Positions 17,827 through 26,772 of a DNA stretch of 64,000 nt are shown here, in pieces (position 1 is the first letter of the stretch; each line of letters begins with the position of its first letter). Below the pieces are notes generated by a model. That model searched no databases. It saw only the letters and a program-made list of their open reading frames with translations, and was not told the DNA's origin. The DNA is from Candidatus Polarisedimenticolaceae bacterium (GTDB lineage: Bacteria; Pseudomonadota; Gammaproteobacteria; Chromatiales; Chromatiaceae), in the NCBI GenBank assembly GCA_021648685.1, contig JAKISI010000003.1:1-64000 (forward strand), in the 5' to 3' direction. Made by a program: the position numbers and the translations under genes.

Positions 17827-19059
17827 GTGGAAGCTACCGATAAAAAGCCAGCCCTACTTTTTTTGGTTCACCGTATACCCTTCCCCCCAAATAAAGGCGA
17901 TAAGATTCGTTCTTACCATCTGCTGAAATTCTTACTAAAACAGTACCGTGTTTTCCTGGGTGCCTTTATTGATGATAAAGCAGATTGGAAGCATGTCTCG
18001 CAACTACAAGATTGGTGCGAAGAGAGCTGCTTTATAGAGCTGAATCCTGCTCAAGCAAAAATAAAAAGCCTGCAAGGACTGTTTCTTAAACAGCCCTTGA
18101 CCTTGCCATACTATGCCAGTGATCAGCTTCAGACATGGGTAGACCAGACGATACAGCAACATAATATACAACGGACGCTGGTCTTCTCTTCAGCCATGGC
18201 TCAATACCTTCTGGCACCAAAATATGGAAAAATATGCAGAGTCATTGATTTTGTAGATGTTGATTCAGATAAATGGCAGCAATATTCAGAACGTAAGCCC
18301 TGGCCTCTAAGTTGGGTTTACAAACGTGAAGCCCAAGAGTTACTTTGTTTTGAGCGTGAAGTGGCCATGCAATTTGATGCCAGTCTCTTTGTATCCAGTG
18401 CAGAGGCGCAGTTCTTTAAAGAGCGGGTGCCAGACTGTGCTGAGCGCGTGGATCATTTCAACAATGGCGTTGATACAGAATACTTCTCACCGGATGAGAA
18501 TTTTCCAACCCCTTACAATGAAAGCGAAAAAGTTTTGGTCTTCTCAGGCGCCATGGATTACTGGCCAAATGTTGATGCAGTGATCTGGTTCGCACGGGAT
18601 GTGCTGCCTAAAATCAGAGCGCAACACCCTGATGTGCGATTTTTCATTGTGGGCAGCAACCCCACGGATGCCGTACAACAACTGGCTGCATATCCAGGGG
18701 TTGTTGTGACCGGATTTGTTTTGGATATACGACCTTATCTACAGCATGCCACCTTTGCAGTGGTTCCGATGCGTGTTGCCAGAGGCATCCAAAATAAAGT
18801 ATTAGAAGCCATGGCGATGGCAAAATCTGTACTGGTTACGCCATCAGGCATTGAGGGTATTGATGCAGAACCGGATAAAGATGTGGTGATGGCAGACAAT
18901 TCTGAATCCCTGGTGCGCCAATCGCTGCTTTTGCTGCGGCAGAACGGCAGTGCCATGGGTGCAAAGGCGCGTGAGTTCGTATGTAAGAATTTCAACTGGA
19001 ATGAGAACCTTCCAAAAGTAGGAGAGCTTCTTGAGCAAGGCAGCACAAAAAAGATTTGA
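17827..19059 (+). CDS. XrtA system sugar transferase (TIGR03087-type, GT4-like)
   Basis: This is a cytoplasmic glycosyltransferase for lipid-linked oligosaccharide assembly. The GTG start at 17827 has GGGGAG upstream. The N-terminus (LFLVHRIPFPPNKGDKIRSY) is diagnostic of this XrtA-linked family. The C-terminal GT-B domain has VLVFSGAMDYWPNVDAVIWF and the nucleotide-sugar site IQNKVLEAMAMAKSVLVTPSGIEGI. At 410 residues it is normal in length. It overlaps the exosortase gene by 29 bases in another frame. Confidence 0.92.
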   Translation: MEATDKKPALLFLVHRIPFPPNKGDKIRSYHLLKFLLKQYRVFLGAFIDDKADWKHVSQLQDWCEESCFIELNPAQAKIKSLQGLFLKQPLTLPYYASDQLQTWVDQTIQQHNIQRTLVFSSAMAQYLLAPKYGKICRVIDFVDVDSDKWQQYSERKPWPLSWVYKREAQELLCFEREVAMQFDASLFVSSAEAQFFKERVPDCAERVDHFNNGVDTEYFSPDENFPTPYNESEKVLVFSGAMDYWPNVDAVIWFARDVLPKIRAQHPDVRFFIVGSNPTDAVQQLAAYPGVVVTGFVLDIRPYLQHATFAVVPMRVARGIQNKVLEAMAMAKSVLVTPSGIEGIDAEPDKDVVMADNSESLVRQSLLLLRQNGSAMGAKAREFVCKNFNWNENLPKVGELLEQGSTKKI

Positions 19060-20605
19060 AAGCGGCTTGGTAGAGGCCCATCAATACTGGAGAGTCCCAG
19101 TAGTACTGGCGCTTGGTGTGTTGGTTGGTATTCTGGCGCTATACCACCAGACAGCGTGGTCTATGATCTCTATCTGGCTACGTTCAGATACCTTTGCGCA
19201 TGGTTTTTTGATCCTTCCTATCTCTGCCTGGCTGATTTGGGACAGGCGCAAAGCTCTCACAAACCTGGTTCCAAAGCCAGAATACCGTGCTCTGGTGGTG
19301 CTCTTTGGGGTTGGCTTTTTATGGTTGCTGGGGGATGCAGTAGATGCGCTGGTTGTTCAGCAGCTCGCGCTTGTTTTTATGCTGATCTCTGGCTTGTGGG
19401 TGGTGCTTGGCAACCAGGTCTGCCTGGCCATACTTTTTCCATTACTGTTTCTTCTGTTTGCTGTTCCGATGGGGGAGGAGTTGGTGCCTTCCCTGATGGA
19501 GTTTACTGCTGACTTTACGGTCAAGCTTATACAAATAACGGGTATTCCCGTTTATCGGGAAGGGCTGTTTTTTAGTCTTCCCAGTGGAGAGTGGTCAGTA
19601 GTTGAGGCTTGCAGCGGAATTCGCTACCTCATTGCCTCTATCACTTTAGGCAGCCTCTTTGCCTACCTTACCTACAGCAGTATGACCAAGCGCCTGATTT
19701 TTATGGTGGCAGCAATCATTGTCCCCATTTTTGCGAATGGAATGCGTGCCTACATCATTGTCATGCTGGGTCACTTCAGTGATATGACAGTAGCGGTTGG
19801 TGTAGACCATTTGATTTATGGCTGGGTTTTTTTTGGCGTTGTCATGCTAATTATGTTTAGTGTCGGCGCTATTTGGCGCGACCCTGAAGAGTGTAGTTCC
19901 AAGGCAGGTGACAACATAGGCGCGGCAGCTTTAATTCCACGAAATGGCGCAGCTGGTTTTTGGCGGGCTGGTGTGATTACACTGCTGGCAGTCTCTCTTT
20001 GGCCTCTGGCTTCTGCCGGGCTGAATCAATACCAGCCTGCAACCTCATCTGCACCTGTACAGGCACCCGTTGGAGCAAATGGTTGGCAGCGCATTGAAAA
20101 ACTGGCATGGAGTTGGGAGCCTGAAATTATAGGTGCAGATAGTGTTGCCTTGCAGTTTTATCGTAAGGGTGACGCTGTGGTCAGCCTCTTCTTGTGGCAA
20201 TTTCTTAGCCAGAAGCAAGGTGCAGAGCTGGTAAGCTCGCAGAATCTGATTCTAAAAAAAGATGAGACTATGTGGCGCAGTGTTGAGACGAAAAATATTC
20301 GCGCTACGCTAAAGAATAAAGAAGTATCTCTTGAACAGAGCCACCTGAAAGGGCGAGAGATGCAGCTGTTGGTCTGGCGGTGGTATCGTGTGGGCAGTGA
20401 ATATACTGCGAATAACTATGCAGCCAAGCTACTGGAGGCAAAATCTCGCCTGATGTTTGGGCGACGTGATGGTGCCATTATGATGCTTGCCGCCCCTTTT
20501 GCAGAAAAGCCAGCTACCGCAACAGCCGCCATGCAGGATTTTTTAGATGAGATGCTGCCAGAGATTGAGTTGGCATTAGACCAGGCATCTGGTGAAGCTG
20601 AATGA
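19031..20605 (+). CDS. xrtA: Exosortase A fused to EpsI domain
   Basis: This is a polytopic inner-membrane cysteine transpeptidase-like enzyme that recognises PEP-CTERM sorting signals. The start is a TTG at 19031 with AGGAGAGC upstream. About eight hydrophobic helices fill residues 20-290. The proposed catalytic residues are visible: Cys194 (VVEACSGIRYL), Arg239 (FANGMRAYII) and His260 (GVDHLIYGW). Residues from about 310 to 524 form the EpsI domain (DUF3485 type), including a membrane helix (AGVITLLAVSLWPLASAGL) and LWQFLSQKQGAELVSSQN. EpsI fused to the exosortase is a known arrangement. No PEP-CTERM substrate is encoded in this window. Confidence 0.95.
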   Translation: MSKAAQKRFESGLVEAHQYWRVPVVLALGVLVGILALYHQTAWSMISIWLRSDTFAHGFLILPISAWLIWDRRKALTNLVPKPEYRALVVLFGVGFLWLLGDAVDALVVQQLALVFMLISGLWVVLGNQVCLAILFPLLFLLFAVPMGEELVPSLMEFTADFTVKLIQITGIPVYREGLFFSLPSGEWSVVEACSGIRYLIASITLGSLFAYLTYSSMTKRLIFMVAAIIVPIFANGMRAYIIVMLGHFSDMTVAVGVDHLIYGWVFFGVVMLIMFSVGAIWRDPEECSSKAGDNIGAAALIPRNGAAGFWRAGVITLLAVSLWPLASAGLNQYQPATSSAPVQAPVGANGWQRIEKLAWSWEPEIIGADSVALQFYRKGDAVVSLFLWQFLSQKQGAELVSSQNLILKKDETMWRSVETKNIRATLKNKEVSLEQSHLKGREMQLLVWRWYRVGSEYTANNYAAKLLEAKSRLMFGRRDGAIMMLAAPFAEKPATATAAMQDFLDEMLPEIELALDQASGEAE

Positions 20606-21765
20606 CAGGAAGCCAAAAACAGCCGCCATTGATTGCTCATATCATCTATGCGTTAAGTATTGGTGGTTTAGAAAACGGGCTGGTTAACATTATTAACCGC
20701 ATGCCGCCTGATCGCTATCGGCATGTCATCATATGTTTGTCGGGGTATGATGATTTCGCAAAGCGTATAGATCGGGATGATGTTTGTCTGTTTTCACTAA
20801 GCAAACGCCCAGGCAAGGATTTAGATCTTTACCGGCGCTGTTTTAACCTCCTCCGCGAGTTAAAACCGGACATTGTGCATACACGCAATCTGACGGCATT
20901 AGAGATGCAACTCCCAGCCTTTTTTGCAGGGGTGTCTGCACGGGTTCATAGCGAACATGGCTGGGGAGCGGGTGATCCCGCCGGTAATAATAGAAAAAAC
21001 CAGCTTATACGAAAGATAGTAAGACCATTTGTTAAACATTATATTCCATTATCAGCAGAGCTCGAAGGCTATTTGCGAGATAAAATAGGTGTTGATTCAA
21101 AGCGCCTGACACGTATCTGCAATGGTGTTGATACCCGGAAATTCTCACCTGCAACACAGGCCAGAAGCCATTACCCAGAAACATTCAAACCACAAAACAT
21201 CAAAGTAATTGGCGCAATTGGGAGAATGGATGCAGTTAAAGACCCGCTGATCTTGATAAAAGCATTTGTCTTGTTGCTACAGCGCAGGCCTGAATTAAAA
21301 GAGTATCTTCGCCTGGTTTGGATTGGTGATGGCTCACAGCTTAAAGTGTCTAAAGAGGCGCTGACCAGCTATGGGCTGGATAGCATAACCTGGTTTCCAG
21401 GTTCGCGTCATGATGTAGCCTGCATCATGCGGGGCTTTAACCTATATGTTTTATCTTCATTGTCAGAAGGCATCTCAAACACCCTGATGGAAGCGATGGC
21501 AACGGGGCTGCCTGCTGTTGCAACAAATGTAGGGGGCAATGCTGAGCTGGTTTCAGATGGTGAGACAGGCATGCTTGTTGAAAAAGCCAATGCAGAGGCT
21601 TTGGCTGATGCGATGAATTGCTATATTGAATCACCGGATTTATGTGAGAAACATGGTGCTGCCGGCAGAAAAAAGGCAGAAGAAAAATTCAGTTTGGACT
21701 CAATGGTCACTAGATATATGGGGGTATACGACAGAGTTCTTGGTGAAGCTGGAAAAAGATGTTAA
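20602..21765 (+). CDS. XrtA system sugar transferase (TIGR03088-type, GT4)
   Basis: This glycosyltransferase has the usual order after exosortase A. The 387-residue protein starts MTGSQKQPPLIAHIIYALSIGGLENGLVNIINRMP, with the GGLENG donor-loop region typical of the family. The C-terminal half has RMDAVKDPLILIKAF and the motif EGISNTLMEAMATGLPAVATNVGGNAEL, which carries the E(x)7E nucleotide-sugar signature. It overlaps xrtA by 4 bases (ATGA). It is the last gene before the toxin-antitoxin insertion. Confidence 0.92.
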   Translation: MTGSQKQPPLIAHIIYALSIGGLENGLVNIINRMPPDRYRHVIICLSGYDDFAKRIDRDDVCLFSLSKRPGKDLDLYRRCFNLLRELKPDIVHTRNLTALEMQLPAFFAGVSARVHSEHGWGAGDPAGNNRKNQLIRKIVRPFVKHYIPLSAELEGYLRDKIGVDSKRLTRICNGVDTRKFSPATQARSHYPETFKPQNIKVIGAIGRMDAVKDPLILIKAFVLLLQRRPELKEYLRLVWIGDGSQLKVSKEALTSYGLDSITWFPGSRHDVACIMRGFNLYVLSSLSEGISNTLMEAMATGLPAVATNVGGNAELVSDGETGMLVEKANAEALADAMNCYIESPDLCEKHGAAGRKKAEEKFSLDSMVTRYMGVYDRVLGEAGKRC

Positions 21766-21836
21766 TGGATATAAATGGCTGCAATGCTGTGTTAGCCGCA
21801 GAAGACAAAAGGCACACGTAGTGCTAGACTCCAAGG

Positions 21837-22112
21837 ATGAAAACATATGCATGGAATTCAGAGAAAAATGAACGGCTCAAGGCAGATCGAGGAATCTCCT
21901 TTGAAGATATTATCCTCAATATCCAGCTTGGAAACGAGGTCGATCTCTTCGATCACCCGAACCAGGAGCGTTACCCTGGACAGCAAATTTCGGTAGTGCT
22001 GATAGAGAATTACGCCTACCTCGTGCCATTTGCTGAGAATGAGAGTGAATTATTTCTGAAAACTATCATTCCTAGCCGCAAGGCCACACGAAAATATGTT
22101 GGTGGTTCATAA
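21837..22112 (+). CDS. BrnT-like type II toxin
   Basis: This is a 91-residue small basic protein resembling the BrnT ribonuclease toxin group. It starts YAWNSEKNERLKADRGISFEDI, the conserved N-terminal helix and strand, and ends LKTIIPSRKATRKYVGG, the typical basic C-terminal segment. It overlaps the next gene by one base (TAATG). It sits between two XrtA genes that are usually adjacent, so the pair looks like an insertion. Toxin activity is inferred from family only. Confidence 0.75.
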   Translation: MKTYAWNSEKNERLKADRGISFEDIILNIQLGNEVDLFDHPNQERYPGQQISVVLIENYAYLVPFAENESELFLKTIIPSRKATRKYVGGS

Positions 22113-22393
22113 TGAGTAAATTAGATCAAGAAGAGCAGGAGATTCTTGAAGCCTTTGAGTCAGGTAATCTCAAGCATGTTAAGAATTCCGCTCGAGAAAT
22201 TAAACGGCATCAAACCATTGCAGAGGCAACCTTTAAAAAAGATGCCCGCATCAATATTCGGTTGTCGTCTCGGGATCTTAGAGCGCTTCAAGCCCGAGCC
22301 CTACGTGAAGGTATGCCATATCAAACTCTAGTATCTAGTATTCTACACAAATTCGTAGATGGTCAATTGGTTGATAAAATGACTAACAAGTAG
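22112..22393 (+). CDS. Antitoxin paired with BrnT-like toxin
   Basis: This 93-residue protein is translationally coupled to the toxin. An acidic N-terminal helix (MSKLDQEEQEILEAFESG) precedes a ribbon-helix-helix-like domain (DARINIRLSSRDLRALQARALREGMPYQTLVSSILHKFVDG). It is therefore likely to bind DNA and repress the pair as well as neutralise the toxin. The order toxin then antitoxin matches BrnTA. The BrnA/CopG subfamily is not certain. Confidence 0.75.
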   Translation: MSKLDQEEQEILEAFESGNLKHVKNSAREIKRHQTIAEATFKKDARINIRLSSRDLRALQARALREGMPYQTLVSSILHKFVDGQLVDKMTNK

Positions 22394-22537
22394 CTCCAGC
22401 AAACATTCAAAATAGCGCGGCTTTTGTGCATTCCGTTTTGGCTGTTGCTGAGCTATGGTGTTATCGGAATTTGTTACTTTATTTAGCAGTGATAAACGAT
22501 AGAAGATGTTAGGAAAAATAATAACGGTAATTATTAA

Positions 22538-24451
22538 ATGTGCGGCATAACAGGAATTGTTGATACGCTGGGCAAGCGTGAGATTGATCGTGACCTTCTG
22601 CATCGCATGAATGAATCACAGTACCATCGTGGCCCGGATGAGGGCGGGATTCATATTGAGCCGGGTGTTGGTCTGGCGCATCGGCGACTATCCATCATAG
22701 ATCTATCAAGTGGGCAGCAACCACTTTTTAATGAAGATGGATCGGTTGTTATTGTCTATAACGGTGAGATCTATAATTTCCAACAGCTTTCTGAAGAGCT
22801 GAAAGCGGCAGGGCATCGATTCAAAACGCACTGTGATACAGAGGTGATCGTCCATGCCTGGGAAGAGTGGGGAGAGGCATGCGTTGAACACTTTCGAGGA
22901 ATGTTTGCCTTTGCCATCTGGGATCGTCGTCAAGAAATGCTCTTTATGGCGCGAGACCGTCTCGGCATCAAACCCCTCTTTTATGCCCATCTGAGCAATG
23001 GGCAGCTGCTGTTTGGATCAGAGCTGAAGGCGATTTTTGAACACCCTGAATTGAAATGGGAGATAGATCCAAAAGCGGTTGAAGAGTATTTTGGTTATGG
23101 CTATGTGCCAGAGCCAAGAACAATCTTGAAAAATGTCTACAAACTCTCACCAGGACATCACTTAACAATAAGGCGAGGGGGGAAAACTCCTGAACCAGTT
23201 GAGTATTGGGATGTACCTTTTCAACTAAGCCCGGCGATGGACGAGGTTGAGGCACAGGAAGAGATGATAAGACGCCTGCGTGAGGCGGTGGATATTCGGC
23301 TTGTATCAGAGGTTCCTTTGGGCGCTTTTCTCTCCGGTGGTGTGGACTCCAGTGCCGTAGTTGCCATGATGGCTGGGTTATCCAGCGATCCCGTCAATAC
23401 ATGCTCGATCTCCTTTGGTGATCCGAAATTCAATGAGGCCAAGTATGCCCAGGAGGTTGCAGAGCGTTATGCAACCAACCATCAAGTAGGAGAGGTAGAC
23501 CCCAATGATTTTGGCCTGCTGAAAAAGCTGGCTGGACTCTACGATGAACCGTATGCCGATAGTTCTGCCATGCCCACCTACCGTGTTTGTGAGTTAGCAC
23601 GTAAGCATGTGACGGTAGCGTTGTCTGGTGATGGCGGTGATGAAAATCTTGCTGGCTATCGGCGTTATCGTTGGCACACCTATGAAGAGAAGATGCGTTC
23701 TCTCATGCCGTTAGCTCTTCGTAGGTCTCTATTCGGTTTTCTAGGCGCCGCATATCCAAAATTGGATTGGGCACCAAAAATATTTCGTGGTAAAAGCACC
23801 TTTCAGTCCTTGGCTCGTGACAGTGTAGAGGGCTATTTTCACAGTATCAGTATCTTCTCAAATGAGATGCGAAGCCAGCTCTTCAGTGATAGTTTTAAAA
23901 GTGAATTGCAAGGGTATAACGGTGTCGAGGTATTACGCCGACATGCACAAAATTCGCCGACGGATCACCCGCTCTCACTGGTTCAATATCTGGATATGAA
24001 GACCTACCTGGTTGGCGATATCCTGACCAAGGTAGACCGGGCAAGCATGGCGCATTCACTAGAGGTGCGGGTACCGTTACTGGATCACAAACTGGTTGAA
24101 TGGATCTCCAGCTTGCCACCAAACCTCAAACTAAAAGGTCGGGAAGGAAAATATATCTTTAAGAAAGGGTTGGAGCCTCTGCTGCCCAATAGCATTCTCT
24201 ACCGACCAAAGATGGGGTTTGCTGTTCCGTTGGCAGGCTGGTTTAGAGGTTCACTAAAGCAACAAGTTCGTGATGTCTTGCTGGGGTCGGAAATTATGGA
24301 TACGGGTATCTTTAATAAAAAATACCTCGAACACTTGATAGATCAACATCAATCAGGCCTGCGTGATTATAGTGCCCCTATCTGGACATTACTGATGTTT
24401 GCCGCCTTTCAAAAAAAGCTCCCAGGGCACAGTCAGGGGTTAAATGGATGA
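22538..24451 (+). CDS. XrtA/PEP-CTERM system amidotransferase (asparagine synthase-like, active glutaminase)
   Basis: This is a glutamine-dependent amidotransferase of the asparagine synthase B fold (TIGR03108-type). The 637-residue protein has the N-terminal nucleophile Cys2 (MCGITGIV) and glutaminase motifs YHRGPDEGG and VYNGEIYN. The ATP-pyrophosphatase domain contains SGGVDSS (266-272) and ALSGDGGDENLAGY. It amidates an unknown carboxylate, presumably in the glycan pathway. Its stop overlaps the next start (ATGA). The 144 bases upstream are AT-rich and may carry a promoter, since the toxin-antitoxin insertion separates this gene from the upstream run. Confidence 0.92.
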   Translation: MCGITGIVDTLGKREIDRDLLHRMNESQYHRGPDEGGIHIEPGVGLAHRRLSIIDLSSGQQPLFNEDGSVVIVYNGEIYNFQQLSEELKAAGHRFKTHCDTEVIVHAWEEWGEACVEHFRGMFAFAIWDRRQEMLFMARDRLGIKPLFYAHLSNGQLLFGSELKAIFEHPELKWEIDPKAVEEYFGYGYVPEPRTILKNVYKLSPGHHLTIRRGGKTPEPVEYWDVPFQLSPAMDEVEAQEEMIRRLREAVDIRLVSEVPLGAFLSGGVDSSAVVAMMAGLSSDPVNTCSISFGDPKFNEAKYAQEVAERYATNHQVGEVDPNDFGLLKKLAGLYDEPYADSSAMPTYRVCELARKHVTVALSGDGGDENLAGYRRYRWHTYEEKMRSLMPLALRRSLFGFLGAAYPKLDWAPKIFRGKSTFQSLARDSVEGYFHSISIFSNEMRSQLFSDSFKSELQGYNGVEVLRRHAQNSPTDHPLSLVQYLDMKTYLVGDILTKVDRASMAHSLEVRVPLLDHKLVEWISSLPPNLKLKGREGKYIFKKGLEPLLPNSILYRPKMGFAVPLAGWFRGSLKQQVRDVLLGSEIMDTGIFNKKYLEHLIDQHQSGLRDYSAPIWTLLMFAAFQKKLPGHSQGLNG

Positions 24452-25662
24452 GCAGAATGAAGATCCTGCACATACTGGATCACTCCATTCCACTGCACAG
24501 TGGCTACACATTTCGCAGCCGTGCAATTATTGAGCAGCAGCGAGGTTTTGGTTGGCAGACTGCTCATCTGACAGGCACCAAACAGGGGAAGAGTGAGCAG
24601 GGTGAAGAAGAGGTTGATGGCCTCTGTTTTTATCGCACAGGCTCCCCGAACGGCTATCTTTCCAAGTTGCCACTAATTAATCAGCTGAGCGTTATCACCA
24701 GCCTGAATCATCGGCTTGACAGTGTTATTGAACGTGAAAAGCCAGATGTCCTGCATGCTCACTCCCCATGCCTGAATGGTATTGCAGCGCTACGTGCTGG
24801 CAAGCGCCACCAACTCCCCGTTGTTTATGAATGCAGAGCTTTTTGGGAGGATGCCGCTGCTGATCATGGCACCAGCAATGAGTGGGGGTTGCGCTATCGC
24901 TTGACGCGGGCGGTGGAGACCTATGTGTTTAAAAATGCAGACGCTGTAACAACCATCTGTGAAGGGCTGCGCAAAGACATTATTGATCGTGGCATAGCTG
25001 CAGATAAGGTTACTGTAATACCAAATGCAGTTGACATTAACCGATTCAGCGCTGAACGGGGCACAGATCAGACGTTGGCAAACGAACTTGGGTTGGCAGG
25101 GAAATCTGTGCTGGGTTTCATCGGTTCATTTTATGCGTATGAAGGGCTGCCGCTACTGCTGGATGCAATGCCTGCTATTTTAGAGGTATCTCCTGATGTG
25201 CGTCTGCTGCTAGTGGGTGGTGGCCCTCAGGAGCAGTTGTTAAAACAAAAAACTAAAGAGATGGGGCTTGTGGATGCAGTGGTCTTTACTGGCCGTGTTC
25301 CCCATGATGGTGTGCACAACTACTACGATTTGGTCGATATTTTTGTCTATCCGAGGCTGCCCATGCGCCTCACTGATTTGGTAACACCACTAAAGCCACT
25401 GGAAGCGATGGCGCAGCGGCGTCTGGTTGTTGCTTCAGATGTGGGCGGACATAAAGAGCTCATAGAAGATGGCAAGAATGGCCTGCTGTTTTCTGCTGAT
25501 AGTGCTGATGATCTGGCTAAAACGGTATTGAAATTATTGTCTGACCGGGAAAGCTGGTCAACCTTTCAAGATAACGGCAGAGCCTTTGTTGAAAATGAGC
25601 GTAATTGGGAAAAGAGTGTAGGATATTATAAACAGGTTTATCCCATGGCGCAGGGTAAATAA
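24448..25662 (+). CDS. Exosortase A-associated glycosyltransferase (TIGR04063-type)
   Basis: This GT4 glycosyltransferase of 404 residues begins MSRMKILHILDHSIPLHSGYTFRSRAI, diagnostic of the family. The HSGYTFR segment corresponds to the donor/acceptor loop. The C-terminal domain has VLGFIGSFYAYEGLPLLLDAMP and LVTPLKPLEAMAQRRLVVASDVGGHKELI. It is coupled to the amidotransferase through a 4-base overlap and followed after 6 bases by another glycosyltransferase. Confidence 0.92.
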   Translation: MSRMKILHILDHSIPLHSGYTFRSRAIIEQQRGFGWQTAHLTGTKQGKSEQGEEEVDGLCFYRTGSPNGYLSKLPLINQLSVITSLNHRLDSVIEREKPDVLHAHSPCLNGIAALRAGKRHQLPVVYECRAFWEDAAADHGTSNEWGLRYRLTRAVETYVFKNADAVTTICEGLRKDIIDRGIAADKVTVIPNAVDINRFSAERGTDQTLANELGLAGKSVLGFIGSFYAYEGLPLLLDAMPAILEVSPDVRLLLVGGGPQEQLLKQKTKEMGLVDAVVFTGRVPHDGVHNYYDLVDIFVYPRLPMRLTDLVTPLKPLEAMAQRRLVVASDVGGHKELIEDGKNGLLFSADSADDLAKTVLKLLSDRESWSTFQDNGRAFVENERNWEKSVGYYKQVYPMAQGK

Positions 25663-25668
25663 ATAAGC

Positions 25669-26772
25669 ATGGGCAATGAGAATAAACCCCGGATTGGACT
25701 AATCGGTCCATTACCCCCGCCTTACGGAGGTATGGCAAATCAAGCCTTGCAGCTCAGTCGACTATTAGAGTCAGAGGGGTACACTATTCATTTTGTACAA
25801 GTTAACGCGCCCTATTCACCTGCATGGGTTGGAGGCATAAAAGGGGTGCGAGCAGTGATGCGCATGTTTCCTTACCTATGGCGTCTCTGGGTAACCGCTG
25901 GCAAGGTTGATCTTTTTCATATCATGGCAAATTCTGGCTGGTCTTGGCATCTGTTTGCGACCCCTGCGGTTTGGATTGCAGCATTACGAGATAAGCCTGT
26001 CATCATAAACTATCATGGTGGAGAGGCTGGGGGTTTTTTTCAGCGCTCCTATCGCTGGGTAAAGCCAAGCCTTAATAAATCACGACTGATTGTGGTCCCC
26101 TCTGGTTTCTTACAACAAATGTTTACAGTGTATGGGCATGCAACGCGCATCATCCCCAACATTATTGATTTGGAAAAATTCTATAGCATTAAAAAAGAAA
26201 AAAAATCTGATCAGGTGCATATTATAGTGACGCGAAACCTAGAAGCTATCTATGACGTAGCTACAGCTATCCGTGCTTTTGCGCTCATTAATAAAGAGTA
26301 CCCTGATGCCAAGCTCAGCATTGCAGGCGAAGGCCCTGAAAAACAAGCGTTAGAGATATTGGTTGAGCAATTGAAGATTGGCAAGGCAGTAACATTTACT
26401 GGCCGCTTAGCCAATGAGCAAATGGCTGAACTCTATCGAACAGCAGATATTATGATCAATCCTAGTCTAGCCGATAATATGCCCATATCCATTTTAGAGG
26501 CGCTTGCCTCTGAAGTGGCTGTAGTTTCCACTAATGTGGGCGGAATTCCCTACTTAGTCGAGCACGAAAAGACAGCACTGCTTGTTGAGCCTGGTGCACA
26601 TGAAACAATGGCTGAAGCCATTTGCCAGTTATTGGGCGATGATGAAAAATCTCAGCAGATGGTAAAGAGTGGGCTTGAGCAGGTTAAAGAATATAGCTGG
26701 CAATCTGTTTGTGAGCGATGGATGCAAGCCTACCATGGTGTACAAAATGGTCTGCAAAAGGGAAAGTCATGA
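25669..26772 (+). CDS. GT4-family glycosyltransferase
   Basis: This 367-residue GT-B enzyme has an N-terminal GLIGPLPPPYGGMANQALQL glycine-rich loop and a C-terminal donor site NMPISILEALASEVAVVSTNVGGIPYLV. It presumably adds one sugar during repeat-unit assembly; linkage and sugar are not predictable. It is coupled to the following CoA-ligase-like gene by an ATGA overlap. Confidence 0.9.
   Translation: MGNENKPRIGLIGPLPPPYGGMANQALQLSRLLESEGYTIHFVQVNAPYSPAWVGGIKGVRAVMRMFPYLWRLWVTAGKVDLFHIMANSGWSWHLFATPAVWIAALRDKPVIINYHGGEAGGFFQRSYRWVKPSLNKSRLIVVPSGFLQQMFTVYGHATRIIPNIIDLEKFYSIKKEKKSDQVHIIVTRNLEAIYDVATAIRAFALINKEYPDAKLSIAGEGPEKQALEILVEQLKIGKAVTFTGRLANEQMAELYRTADIMINPSLADNMPISILEALASEVAVVSTNVGGIPYLVEHEKTALLVEPGAHETMAEAICQLLGDDEKSQQMVKSGLEQVKEYSWQSVCERWMQAYHGVQNGLQKGKS

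Noticed and set aside
21626-21871. 81-codon + strand ORF across the end of the sugar transferase
   Set aside because: It overlaps the real glycosyltransferase and BrnT-like genes in another frame.
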